47,885 bases of DNA from positions 1 through 47,885 of IMG/VR virus record IMGVR_UViG_3300049893_000411; one strand, written 5' to 3'. The notes under the pieces are model-generated. The model was not told where the DNA came from. It made no database searches and was given only the letters and a program-made list of their open reading frames with translations. Shown here piece after piece: positions 40,600 to 45,943 of this stretch. A program made the translations under genes and the position numbers. This stretch comes from a virus. Every line of letters starts with the position of its first letter. Position 1 is the first letter of the stretch.

Positions 40600-40788
40600 A
40601 TGAGTAAAAATGATGTTACAGGCGATGAAATTGTTACCCATCCATCGTCACAAAAATATCGTGATGGGTGGGATAGAATCTTCAAGAAAGAAAAGTCTGT
40701 AACGCAGCAAGATATGTCATCGTCGTCTAATTGGCCTAGGACCAGTGACCTTCAATCACCGAAATGCGAGTTCAAATCTCGTCGATGA
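40600..40788 (+). CDS. Small protein overlapping tRNA-Glu
   Basis: 62 codons from ATG 40600, with AAGGA upstream: MSKNDVTGDEIVTHPSSQKY, then DGWDRIFKKEKSVTQQD. The reading frame runs on through most of tRNA-Glu (40716-40793) and stops inside it, so the last ~24 residues are read from tRNA sequence. The N-terminal part is protein-like. If the tRNA is cut out of the transcript, the message loses its stop codon. Confidence 0.45.
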   Translation: MSKNDVTGDEIVTHPSSQKYRDGWDRIFKKEKSVTQQDMSSSSNWPRTSDLQSPKCEFKSRR

Positions 40789-40793
40789 CTCCA
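40716..40793 (+). tRNA. tRNA-Glu(TTC)
   Basis: D arm GTCT-AATTGGCCTA-GGAC resembles bacterial Glu tRNAs; anticodon arm GTGA-CCTTCAA-TCAC; acceptor GTCATCG/CGATGAC; CCA encoded. Oddities: C at position 33 instead of the near-universal T, and T73 instead of G. Confidence 0.78.
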
Positions 40794-40809
40794 GAATAAA
40801 GGATTGTGT

Positions 40810-40983
40810 ATGCATCATAAACGTGGTCGTGCAAAGAATCAACGCTCTGGTTGTTTGATGTGCAAATCAAACAAGGCTAATGGCGCTAGAAAACTTGAAC
40901 TAGGTCATGGTGGTTTTGGCAAGCTTAGAGATACAATTCATGCGATTTACGATATGGTTGAATACAGAAAGACAGGAGATTAA
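40810..40983 (+). CDS. Small basic Cys-pair protein (57 aa)
   Basis: 57 residues, MHHKRGRAKNQRSGCLMCKS to the end VEYRKTGD. Basic with a single C-x2-C followed by KSNKANGARK; similar small CLxCK...NG proteins recur in T4-like phages, function unknown. It ends one base before tRNA-Gly(TCC). The upstream AAAGGA (40798-40803) serves as Shine-Dalgarno site. Confidence 0.65.
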   Translation: MHHKRGRAKNQRSGCLMCKSNKANGARKLELGHGGFGKLRDTIHAIYDMVEYRKTGD

Positions 40984-40984
40984 T

Positions 40985-41058
40985 GCGGGTGTGGCATATT
41001 GGCTGTGTCCTAGCCTTCCAAGCTAGTCAAGCGAGTTCGATTCTCGCCATCCGCTCCA
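40985..41058 (+). tRNA. tRNA-Gly(TCC)
   Basis: CTAGC-CTTCCAA-GCTAG anticodon arm, T arm GCGAG-TTCGATT-CTCGC, acceptor GCGGGTG/CATCCGC, T73 as in Gly tRNAs, CCA encoded. Confidence 0.92.
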
Positions 41059-41065
41059 TTTTAAT

Positions 41066-41139
41066 TCCCGTGTAGTTTAATGGTAGAACATTACCGTGAC
41101 ATGGTAAAGACGGTGGCTCGAATCCACTCATGGGAACCA
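41066..41139 (+). tRNA. tRNA-Val(GAC)
   Basis: TTACC-GTGACAT-GGTAA anticodon arm, D-stem GTTT/GAAC, T-loop CTCGAAT (C at 54), acceptor TCCCGTG/CATGGGA, A73, CCA encoded. Confidence 0.87.
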
Positions 41140-41145
41140 AGATTT

Positions 41146-41220
41146 GCCCGGTTAGTTTAATGGTAAAACGCCGCCCTTACAAGACGGATAGCGGGAGTTC
41201 GATTCTCTCACTGGGCACCA
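41146..41220 (+). tRNA. tRNA-Val(TAC)
   Basis: CCGCC-CTTACAA-GACGG anticodon arm (one mismatch), D-stem GTTT/AAAC, acceptor GCCCGGT/ACTGGGC, A73, CCA encoded. Confidence 0.88.
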
Positions 41221-41226
41221 AACAAT

Positions 41227-41301
41227 GGGACTGAAGCTTTGGTGGTGAAGCAGCGGGCTTTTAACCCGCAGAAGCGAGTTCGATCCTCGACAGTCCTACC
41301 A
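41227..41301 (+). tRNA. tRNA-Lys(TTT)
   Basis: GCGGG-CTTTTAA-CCCGC anticodon arm, T-loop TTCGATC, acceptor GGGACTG/CAGTCCT, A73, CCA encoded. Confidence 0.91.
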
Positions 41302-41315
41302 AATGGAGATTTATA

Positions 41316-41630
41316 ATGCGAAGCTTTGAAAAATTCATGGGTCCAGATTTCAACGAACAACCATTGCCGACGTATGAAGAACTTGAGCAAGAGAAAGTAC
41401 GTCTCAAAAAGTTGATTGAACGTCATAAGAAAAAGGGTCATGGATTAGGTGCATTAAAATTCGATATGAATGCACTTAACAATGTGTTGTATAGCCAAAA
41501 GAATGGTCTTTACATCCTAACCAAAGAAGAAGCAAACTATCGCAAAGAATACGATCAGAAGTGTCGTGAGTATGAAGCACTTGTGCAATCGGAATTAGAT
41601 CAGGATGAACTTAGTTTAATTGCATACTAA
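41316..41630 (+). CDS. Hypothetical helical protein
   Basis: 104 residues with GGAG upstream (41305-41308): MRSFEKFMGPDFNEQPLPTY, then a charged helical stretch (EELEQEKVRLKKLIERHKKK) and a second helix (YRKEYDQKCREYEALVQSEL). No family recognised. Its stop directly abuts tRNA-Arg(ACG). Confidence 0.7.
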   Translation: MRSFEKFMGPDFNEQPLPTYEELEQEKVRLKKLIERHKKKGHGLGALKFDMNALNNVLYSQKNGLYILTKEEANYRKEYDQKCREYEALVQSELDQDELSLIAY

Positions 41631-41709
41631 CTCCTCGTAGCTTAACTGGACTTAAAGCCCGTGACTACGAATCACGAAGATGGGGGTTCGAATCCCTTCG
41701 AGGGGTCCA
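41631..41709 (+). tRNA. tRNA-Arg(ACG)
   Basis: CGTGA-CTACGAA-TCACG anticodon arm, D-stem GCTT/AAGC, acceptor CTCCTCG/CGAGGGG, T73, CCA encoded. Needs A34-to-inosine editing by the host to read CGN fully. Confidence 0.88.
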
Positions 41710-41713
41710 ATCT

Positions 41714-41785
41714 TCTAATCTCTGCGCTTAACACGGTTGGTGCAACGCCGACGGTTGGGTTCAGTGCTTTAGCGCAGACATTAGA
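41714..41785 (+). other. Large hairpin in spacer RNA
   Basis: 41714-41728 pairs with 41771-41785 over 14 of 15 positions (TCTAAT, one mismatch, TCTGCGCT). The 42-nt loop repeats CGGTTGG. Confidence 0.55.
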
Positions 41786-41791
41786 TGATTT

Positions 41792-41893
41792 TTGAGTGTA
41801 CTTGAGAAACTCTAAATATCTGACCAAGAGACAGCAGGTATTGTGTACAAATCTTGCTTGATTTGTCAGTGAAGAGTGTAAGACTACACTCAA
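41792..41893 (+). other. Second stem-loop before tRNA-Tyr
   Basis: TTGAGTGTA (41792-41800) pairs with TACACTCAA (41885-41893), one base before tRNA-Tyr. An inner hairpin ACAAATC/GATTTGT is enclosed. With the preceding hairpin this forms a ~180-nt structured spacer lacking genes. Confidence 0.5.
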
Positions 41894-41894
41894 T

Positions 41895-41986
41895 GGGTCG
41901 GCGGCAGAGACGGTGGTTCTGCGGCAGTCTGTAAAATTGCTCCCTCGTGGTTAACGTTGTTGGTTCGAATCCAACCCGGCCCACCA
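41895..41986 (+). tRNA. tRNA-Tyr(GTA)
   Basis: Class II. GCAGT-CTGTAAA-ATTGC anticodon arm, long variable arm, T arm GTTGG-TTCGAAT-CCAAC, acceptor GGGTCGG/CCGGCCC, A73, CCA encoded. Confidence 0.9.
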
Positions 41987-42002
41987 CATTTAAGGAAACT
42001 GT

Positions 42003-42404
42003 ATGTTTGAGAAGTGTCGTAATTCAAAGAAACAAGGTGATGCTGGTATGGGTCACGCTATTGCGACATTCACGATGATGGGATATATGGTTTCAATACC
42101 GTTAACAGATAGTCAAGACTACGATCTTATTGTTGAAGTTGATGGTAAGTTGTATAAAGTTCAAGTGAGAACTACCCGATTCAAGTCACCATCAGGTTCT
42201 TATACTGCTAATTTGAAAATGACAGGTGGTAATTCCAAAGTGAATTACATTCATAAGAAAGGCAATGAATTGGTGTATGATTACTTGTATATTCTTGCTG
42301 ATAATGGTGATAGTTGGTTCATACCGAAATCTGCAATTAAAAATTTGGTGAGTGGTATCACACTCGGAATCAAATACGACGAATATAAGATTAAGCCTCT
42401 ATAA
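42003..42404 (+). CDS. PD-(D/E)XK-type nuclease-like protein in the tRNA cluster
   Basis: 133 residues with AAGGA upstream. The layout is that of small restriction-fold nucleases: KKQGDAGMGHAIATF with a conserved early helix, GYMVSIPL, the acidic pair in QDYDLIVEVDGK and the QVRT strand (KVQVRTTRF) that supplies the last catalytic position. Related folds occur in homing endonucleases and Holliday-junction-type enzymes. The gene's stop TAA is made of positions 8-10 of tRNA-Thr(GGT). A free-standing homing nuclease or a host-tRNA/DNA-targeting enzyme is possible. Confidence 0.6.
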   Translation: MFEKCRNSKKQGDAGMGHAIATFTMMGYMVSIPLTDSQDYDLIVEVDGKLYKVQVRTTRFKSPSGSYTANLKMTGGNSKVNYIHKKGNELVYDYLYILADNGDSWFIPKSAIKNLVSGITLGIKYDEYKIKPL

Positions 42405-42469
42405 GCTAGTTGGAAAACTGCTTCCTTGGTATGGAAGTATCTCGGGTTCGAATCCTGATGGGGGCACCA
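42395..42469 (+). tRNA. tRNA-Thr(GGT)
   Basis: CTTCC-TTGGTAT-GGAAG anticodon arm, acceptor GCCTCTA/TGGGGGC, A73, CCA encoded. The first 10 bases are also the end of the 42003 gene. Confidence 0.9.
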
Positions 42470-42482
42470 AAGAAAGACATGT

Positions 42483-42734
42483 ATGCAATATGCTCCAAAT
42501 GCAATTCCAAGATATACAGGTGAAACATTCACTGATTATGAACATGGTTTCTCTGGATACAATCCAAACGATCCCGAAAAGGTATCACGTAATCCAGATG
42601 GTTCAATGTTGGTTTCGTATATTACATACAGAGTGTATGAGGTAGATTTAGCGTGTGGACACGTAGGACGATTTTATTCAACTGGATGGATGTCTGGTTC
42701 TTGTCCATGTCCAATATGCGAAAAAGTTTCTTAG
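42483..42734 (+). CDS. Small protein with C-terminal Cys/His cluster
   Basis: 83 residues: MQYAPNAIPRYTGETFTDYE, ending CGHVGRFYSTGW-MSGSCPCPICEKVS. The C-terminal CGH and CPCPIC suggest one zinc site. Its TAG stop lies within the first bases of the structured RNA copy d. No clear Shine-Dalgarno site; weakly supported start. Confidence 0.55.
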   Translation: MQYAPNAIPRYTGETFTDYEHGFSGYNPNDPEKVSRNPDGSMLVSYITYRVYEVDLACGHVGRFYSTGWMSGSCPCPICEKVS

Positions 42735-42800
42735 GATGTTTACAGCAAACAATATGATCACCACAAGCCAAATTTTGTCTTGATCGACAAAGAACATCCT
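42733..42800 (+). ncRNA. Small repeated structured RNA, copy d
   Basis: Closing stem AGGATGT/ACATCCT, spacer TTA, CAGCAA, inner hairpin TTTGTC/GACAAA. It is followed 9 nt later by copy e. Confidence 0.6.
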
Positions 42801-42809
42801 GTTAGTTTT

Positions 42810-42892
42810 AGGATCAATCCAGCAATCAAATCTACTAGAGCGTAGTAACAAGCAACAACGTCTGCTTGTAAAAATGTCGGGAACTTGATCCT
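42810..42892 (+). ncRNA. Small repeated structured RNA, copy e
   Basis: Closing stem AGGATCA/TGATCCT, spacer ATC, CAGCAA, then two inner hairpins (CTAC/GTAG and ACAAGCA/TGCTTGT). It ends 10 nt before tRNA-Leu(TAG). Confidence 0.6.
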
Positions 42893-42902
42893 GTTTATTC
42901 AT

Positions 42903-42988
42903 GCCCATGTGATCATATGGCAAATTGGCACAGCCGACAGCCTTAGAAGCTGCGATTCTTGGTGGTTCGAATCCACTCATGGGCACCA
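42903..42988 (+). tRNA. tRNA-Leu(TAG)
   Basis: Class II. CAGC-CTTAGAA-GCTG anticodon arm, long variable arm, acceptor GCCCATG/CATGGGC, A73, CCA encoded. Very similar to tRNA-Leu(CAA) at 38432. Confidence 0.92.
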
Positions 42989-43026
42989 AATAATTTGTAA
43001 TGGAGATTTGTGTACGATAAGATAAT

Positions 43027-43112
43027 GCCCGTGTGGTGAAATTAGGTAGACACAAGGGACTTAAAATCCCTCGACTTCGGTCATGTCGGTTCGATCCCGA
43101 CCTCGGGCACCA
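43027..43112 (+). tRNA. tRNA-Leu(TAA)
   Basis: Class II. AGGGA-CTTAAAA-TCCCT anticodon arm, T arm GTCGG-TTCGATC-CCGAC, acceptor GCCCGTG/CTCGGGC (one T-T mismatch), A73, CCA encoded. Confidence 0.9.
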
Positions 43113-43120
43113 AACAATAT

Positions 43121-43195
43121 GCCTCTAAAGCATTGCTGGCGATGCACGGGTTTTGTAAGCCTGTGAACTGGGTTCGATTCCTAGTGGGGGCACCA
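43121..43195 (+). tRNA. tRNA-Thr(TGT)
   Basis: CGGGT-TTTGTAA-GCCTG anticodon arm; acceptor identical to that of tRNA-Thr(GGT), suggesting a shared ancestor. A73, CCA encoded. Confidence 0.9.
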
Positions 43196-43220
43196 AATAT
43201 TTTGTAATGAGAGGTATGTG

Positions 43221-43511
43221 ATGAGTCAAAAGATGCAAGCTGAAACCAATAGAATAATCCTTGAAAAGATCGTTAATATGGTTCAACCAGATTCAGCAAG
43301 GTGTTACGTTCGTGATGGTCGTTGGACTCCTGTTGCTCGGTATGTATGGAGTAATATATGCCATCGTGATGTTCTCAGTAAAAAGTCACGTAGAGAACTT
43401 TCGGAGTTTGATTGGATCGAGGAATTGAAGATTGGACTGGAAGTTCGTCGGATCGAAGAAATGGTTGATCTGCTTGTTCTCGTATCTCGTCGTTCCGTAG
43501 TTCAACGTTAA
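43221..43511 (+). CDS. Hypothetical protein
   Basis: 96 residues from ATG 43221, with GAGG 6 nt upstream (the in-frame GTG at 43218 is less likely). Mixed charged helices (MQAETNRIILEKIVNMVQPD and SRRELSEFDWIEELKIGLEV). No family recognised. Stops 5 nt before tRNA-Ile. Confidence 0.65.
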   Translation: MSQKMQAETNRIILEKIVNMVQPDSARCYVRDGRWTPVARYVWSNICHRDVLSKKSRRELSEFDWIEELKIGLEVRRIEEMVDLLVLVSRRSVVQR

Positions 43512-43516
43512 ACAAT

Positions 43517-43591
43517 GGTCGATTAGCTGAGATGGATTAGCAGAGTCTTGATAAGGCTCAGAGGTTGGATCGTTACCAACATCGACTACCA
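43517..43591 (+). tRNA. tRNA-Ile(GAT), second copy
   Basis: GAGTC-TTGATAA-GGCTC anticodon arm, acceptor GGTCGAT/ATCGACT, A73, CCA encoded. T-loop ATCGTTA with A54/T58, as in the His and Asp tRNAs. Confidence 0.87.
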
Positions 43592-43595
43592 TGTA

Positions 43596-43624
43596 TTGAC
43601 AAATAATCCCCATTATGGTATTAT
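43596..43624 (+). promoter_or_regulatory. Internal sigma70 promoter
   Basis: TTGACA and TATTAT with a 17-bp spacer, 26 nt before the 43650 gene. Confidence 0.78.
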
Positions 43625-43649
43625 ATAGACTCCTACATAGGAGAATGAC

Positions 43650-43829
43650 ATGATGAAAATGGGAAGTTGGTGGATTAGAAGTAAAAGTGATCCTCGATGG
43701 AATACTGACGGTCGATGTATCGTTGGTGGATTTTGTATGCCACAGGAGTGTGAAGATACCATTGACAAACTGAAAAAAGTTTTAGGTGAGCCTCCAGAGG
43801 ATTTAACTTGCAACTATATGAAAGATTAA
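43650..43829 (+). CDS. Small Trp/Cys-containing protein (59 aa)
   Basis: Start ATG 43650 (43653 also possible), with TAGGAG at 43638-43643 and its own promoter. 59 residues: MMKMGSWWIRSKSDPRWNTD, then CIVGGFCMPQECEDTIDKLK. Four Cys could bind a metal. No family recognised. Confidence 0.6.
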   Translation: MMKMGSWWIRSKSDPRWNTDGRCIVGGFCMPQECEDTIDKLKKVLGEPPEDLTCNYMKD

Positions 43830-43834
43830 GACTG

Positions 43835-44053
43835 ATGATGTTTAGTGAAGAAGAATATCAAGGCGACATGCTTAACCATAATGACACGTTGGTTCTTCAA
43901 AACGAAGAATATTTAACTGACTTGAGTGCCTTATCTATGGCACTCAAGTTTCTTTCTCGTAGATGCGAGGAACAAGGATTTTACAGTCCTAATAGGCAAC
44001 CGATTGTTCTTGAAGGATTGAAGATCGCTGATAAATACTCAAAGCCTTGTTAA
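43835..44053 (+). CDS. Hypothetical acidic helical protein
   Basis: 72 residues from ATG 43835 (43838 possible): MMFSEEEYQGDMLNHNDTLV, then LSALSMALKFLSRRCEEQGF, ending IADKYSKPC. The stop TAA consists of positions 8-10 of tRNA-Thr(CGT), and the last residues KPC are read from the tRNA acceptor strand. Confidence 0.6.
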   Translation: MMFSEEEYQGDMLNHNDTLVLQNEEYLTDLSALSMALKFLSRRCEEQGFYSPNRQPIVLEGLKIADKYSKPC

Positions 44054-44117
44054 CATAGTGGTAGTGTAGTGGTTTCGTAATCCACTAGCGGGAGTTCGAT
44101 TCTCTCACAGGGCACCA
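44044..44117 (+). tRNA. tRNA-Thr(CGT)
   Basis: Loop TTCGTAA within GTGG/CCAC (T31-T39 mismatch), acceptor GCCTTGT/ACAGGGC, T-loop TTCGATT, A73, CCA encoded. Confidence 0.82.
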
Positions 44118-44134
44118 AAAGAAAGGAAGGTAAA

Positions 44135-44171
44135 CATGTTGTAAATTTTCTTAACTAGGAGATACAACATG
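44135..44171 (+). promoter_or_regulatory. Hairpin sequestering a start codon
   Basis: CATGTTGTA (44135-44143) pairs perfectly with TACAACATG (44163-44171), whose last three bases are the ATG of the next gene; the AGGAG Shine-Dalgarno site (44157-44161) is held in the loop. Likely translational control. Confidence 0.5.
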
Positions 44172-44444
44172 AGTCGTACATATCATCACGGTGATCGTGC
44201 CAAACAACGCTTGTATGGGCATCGCCGGTGCGTAGATGATGGACGGGTTTACCCAAAACGAAAGAAGCACCATTGCCATTGGCGCTGGTGGATGGCTAAC
44301 CCTAGCTGGTATAGGCACGAATTTCAAACCGTACCACAGAGGGCGCAGACTAGGAATTTGATTAGCAAGACAATGAAGCTTTACGATATGGAAGATTATC
44401 CAATCTTTCCACATCCTACGAAGCCAGAGAAATATTACTATTGA
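44169..44444 (+). CDS. Small His/Arg-rich protein
   Basis: 91 residues, strongly basic and aromatic: MSRTYHHGDRAKQRLYGHRR, then KRKKHHCHWRWWMANPSWYR, ending PHPTKPEKYYY. AGGAG lies 7 nt upstream inside the hairpin described at 44135. It resembles in composition RNA- or ribosome-binding peptides; no family recognised. Confidence 0.62.
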   Translation: MSRTYHHGDRAKQRLYGHRRCVDDGRVYPKRKKHHCHWRWWMANPSWYRHEFQTVPQRAQTRNLISKTMKLYDMEDYPIFPHPTKPEKYYY

Positions 44445-44457
44445 GGATTTATTTTCG

Positions 44458-44527
44458 CTTTCCCTGATGTCTATAAGGTTGCTAGGTTGATCGCTAGTCA
44501 ATACGATGTGTGATGGGAAAGCTTTTT
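44458..44527 (+). terminator. Long-range stem with T-run, possible terminator
   Basis: GCTTTCCC (44458-44465) pairs with GGGAAAGC (44515-44522), followed by TTTTT. The 49-nt interior can form a further hairpin around CTAG repeats. Possibly a folded domain with terminator-like end. Confidence 0.45.
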
Positions 44528-44533
44528 AATAGA

Positions 44534-44631
44534 TGCGGGGGAGTGAAACGGATTGTTGAATTTCGAGTCAACATAATCATTACAGTCTCATAAGCTGTAG
44601 ATAGTAGGTTCGACTCCTACACCCGCAACCA
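44534..44631 (+). tRNA. Oversized tRNA-like gene with CAT anticodon arm
   Basis: ACAGT-CTCATAA-GCTGT anticodon arm, 5-nt variable loop, T arm GTAGG-TTCGACT-CCTAC, acceptor TGCGGGG/ACCCGCA, A73, CCA. The acceptor resembles initiator tRNA. The segment between acceptor and anticodon arm is ~22 nt too long because of an extra hairpin (GTTGA/TCAAC). Confidence 0.6.
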
Positions 44632-44644
44632 TTTTGGTTCAAAC

Positions 44645-44785
44645 ATGAAAACATGGGCACTAACAGTAGTATCAATCCTGTATCTAATGACAGCATTTGA
44701 CTACTACACACAAGGAAATAAAGGATTGGCGTTAGCATTTGTGGCGTATGCACTTGCTAACGTGGGTTTTATGATGACTAATTAA
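44645..44785 (+). CDS. Small membrane protein (46 aa)
   Basis: 46 residues with two hydrophobic segments (WALTVVSILYLMTAF and GLALAFVAYALANVGFMM) joined by DYYTQGNK: a two-span inner-membrane hairpin. No family recognised. It sits between tRNA genes and ends 4 nt before tRNA-Gly(GCC). Confidence 0.6.
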   Translation: MKTWALTVVSILYLMTAFDYYTQGNKGLALAFVAYALANVGFMMTN

Positions 44786-44789
44786 CGAT

Positions 44790-44863
44790 GCGGGTGTGAT
44801 GTAATGGTAGCCTACGACCTTGCCAAGGTTGATGCGAGGGTTCGATTCCCTTCTCCCGCTCCA
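44790..44863 (+). tRNA. tRNA-Gly(GCC)
   Basis: CGACC-TTGCCAA-GGTTG anticodon arm, acceptor GCGGGTG/CTCCCGC (one mismatch), T73, CCA encoded. Confidence 0.9.
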
Positions 44864-44878
44864 ATAAAAGGTGATGAA

Positions 44879-45349
44879 ATGAAGAGCATGAACATTGATG
44901 AAGTCAAGCGTTTCATTGACGCTCAACCCGAAGGTACTAAGGTTTACATTGGTGCCGATTCTCAACGCTACCGTGTTAAGGGTCAATGGTTTGCAGATTA
45001 TACATTGGCCGTTGTAGTTCACATTGCTGGAAAGCATGGTTGTAAGGTTTTCGGTGAAGTTCAAACCGAACGTGACTACGATCAACGCAAGGATCGTCCT
45101 GCTATCCGCTTGATGAACGAAGTATACAAGGTTGGTGAACTTTTCAGCAAGCTACGTGATGTTCTAGCTGATCGTGAAATTGAAGTTCACTTGGACATTA
45201 ACCCGGATAAGGCTCACGGTTCTAGCTGCGTTGTTGAACAAGCTATTGGTTACATTCGTGGAACCTGTAACGTTGTTCCTCTCGTCAAGCCTGAATCATG
45301 GGCAGCTTCACACGTTGCAGATCGTTTGAAGTCTATCGTCAACTGCTAA
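44879..45349 (+). CDS. DUF458/YkuK-like RNase H-fold protein
   Basis: 156 residues from ATG 44879, with AAGGTG upstream; the longer frame back to 44804 runs through a tRNA. The RNase H-like layout of the YkuK family is visible: VYIGADSQRY with the first acidic residue, ADYTLAVVVHI, then EVHLDINPDK and the last region SSCVVEQAIGYIRG. A nuclease role is predicted for the family but not established. Codon use is better adapted than that of its neighbours, hinting at higher expression. Confidence 0.72.
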   Translation: MKSMNIDEVKRFIDAQPEGTKVYIGADSQRYRVKGQWFADYTLAVVVHIAGKHGCKVFGEVQTERDYDQRKDRPAIRLMNEVYKVGELFSKLRDVLADREIEVHLDINPDKAHGSSCVVEQAIGYIRGTCNVVPLVKPESWAASHVADRLKSIVNC

Positions 45350-45351
45350 TA

Positions 45352-45537
45352 ATGCATTCATTAATTCAGTGTGACGAATGTGGCCGATTCGTTTCGGTGG
45401 AAGATTTAGAATCGGGGAAAGCAAAACGAATACTTTTGACCCCCGATTCTTATTTTTCTAATGAAGATTACCACACCTTATGCAAGATGTGTGTTATTTT
45501 TAAACATACTCATACTCCCTGTGGCTCAGTGGACTAG
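45352..45537 (+). CDS. Small zinc-ribbon protein ending inside a tRNA
   Basis: 61 residues from ATG 45352, 2 nt after the previous stop. CDEC (7-10) and CKMC near the C-terminus give a four-Cys zinc site. The last eight codons, up to TAG, overlap tRNA-Arg(CCG) by 23 nt. No family recognised. Confidence 0.6.
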   Translation: MHSLIQCDECGRFVSVEDLESGKAKRILLTPDSYFSNEDYHTLCKMCVIFKHTHTPCGSVD

Positions 45538-45591
45538 AGCATTAGCCTCCGAAGCTAAAGGACATGGGTTCGAATCCCATCAGGGGGTCCA
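45515..45591 (+). tRNA. tRNA-Arg(CCG)
   Basis: TTAGC-CTCCGAA-GCTAA anticodon arm, standard D arm, T arm ATGGG-TTCGAAT-CCCAT, acceptor CTCCCTG/CAGGGGG, T73, CCA encoded. Confidence 0.91.
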
Positions 45592-45610
45592 ACTACTAAT
45601 TAAGGCATTT

Positions 45611-45943
45611 ATGATACCTGATGGATTCTTACGAAACACAGATAATACTGGACGTTTCATAGTTTGTTCTAAACGAACAGGAAAAACATATTGTGTGGAA
45701 CCCATTGGTGATCCACATACTACGTGGGGTGATTTGAACCCTGCAACTAAAAAATTGGAAGGTAAATACGGGAAGAAATACCGTGGTTCGATTGATGAGA
45801 AGGATAGTTTGATTACTCCTGAGAATGGGTTTGTCAACATCAAGACTCTCGAACCGGGTATGAGTCCAATGGCATATATAGAACACTTGGATTCACAGTA
45901 TCCCGATAAATTACATGATGATCAAATTTCAGATTTTCAGTGA
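45611..45943 (+). CDS. Hypothetical protein
   Basis: 110 residues from ATG 45611; the longer frame crosses the tRNA and is rejected. MIPDGFLRNTDNTGRFIVCS, then VEPIGDPHTTWGDLNPATKK and a C-terminal acidic tail. Resembles small T4-like phage proteins of unknown role. It overlaps the phosphoesterase gene by 29 nt. Confidence 0.65.
   Translation: MIPDGFLRNTDNTGRFIVCSKRTGKTYCVEPIGDPHTTWGDLNPATKKLEGKYGKKYRGSIDEKDSLITPENGFVNIKTLEPGMSPMAYIEHLDSQYPDKLHDDQISDFQ

Noticed and set aside
44804-44878. Extended N-terminus of the YkuK-like gene
   Set aside because: The extension is the translation of tRNA-Gly(GCC); ATG 44879 has a proper Shine-Dalgarno site.
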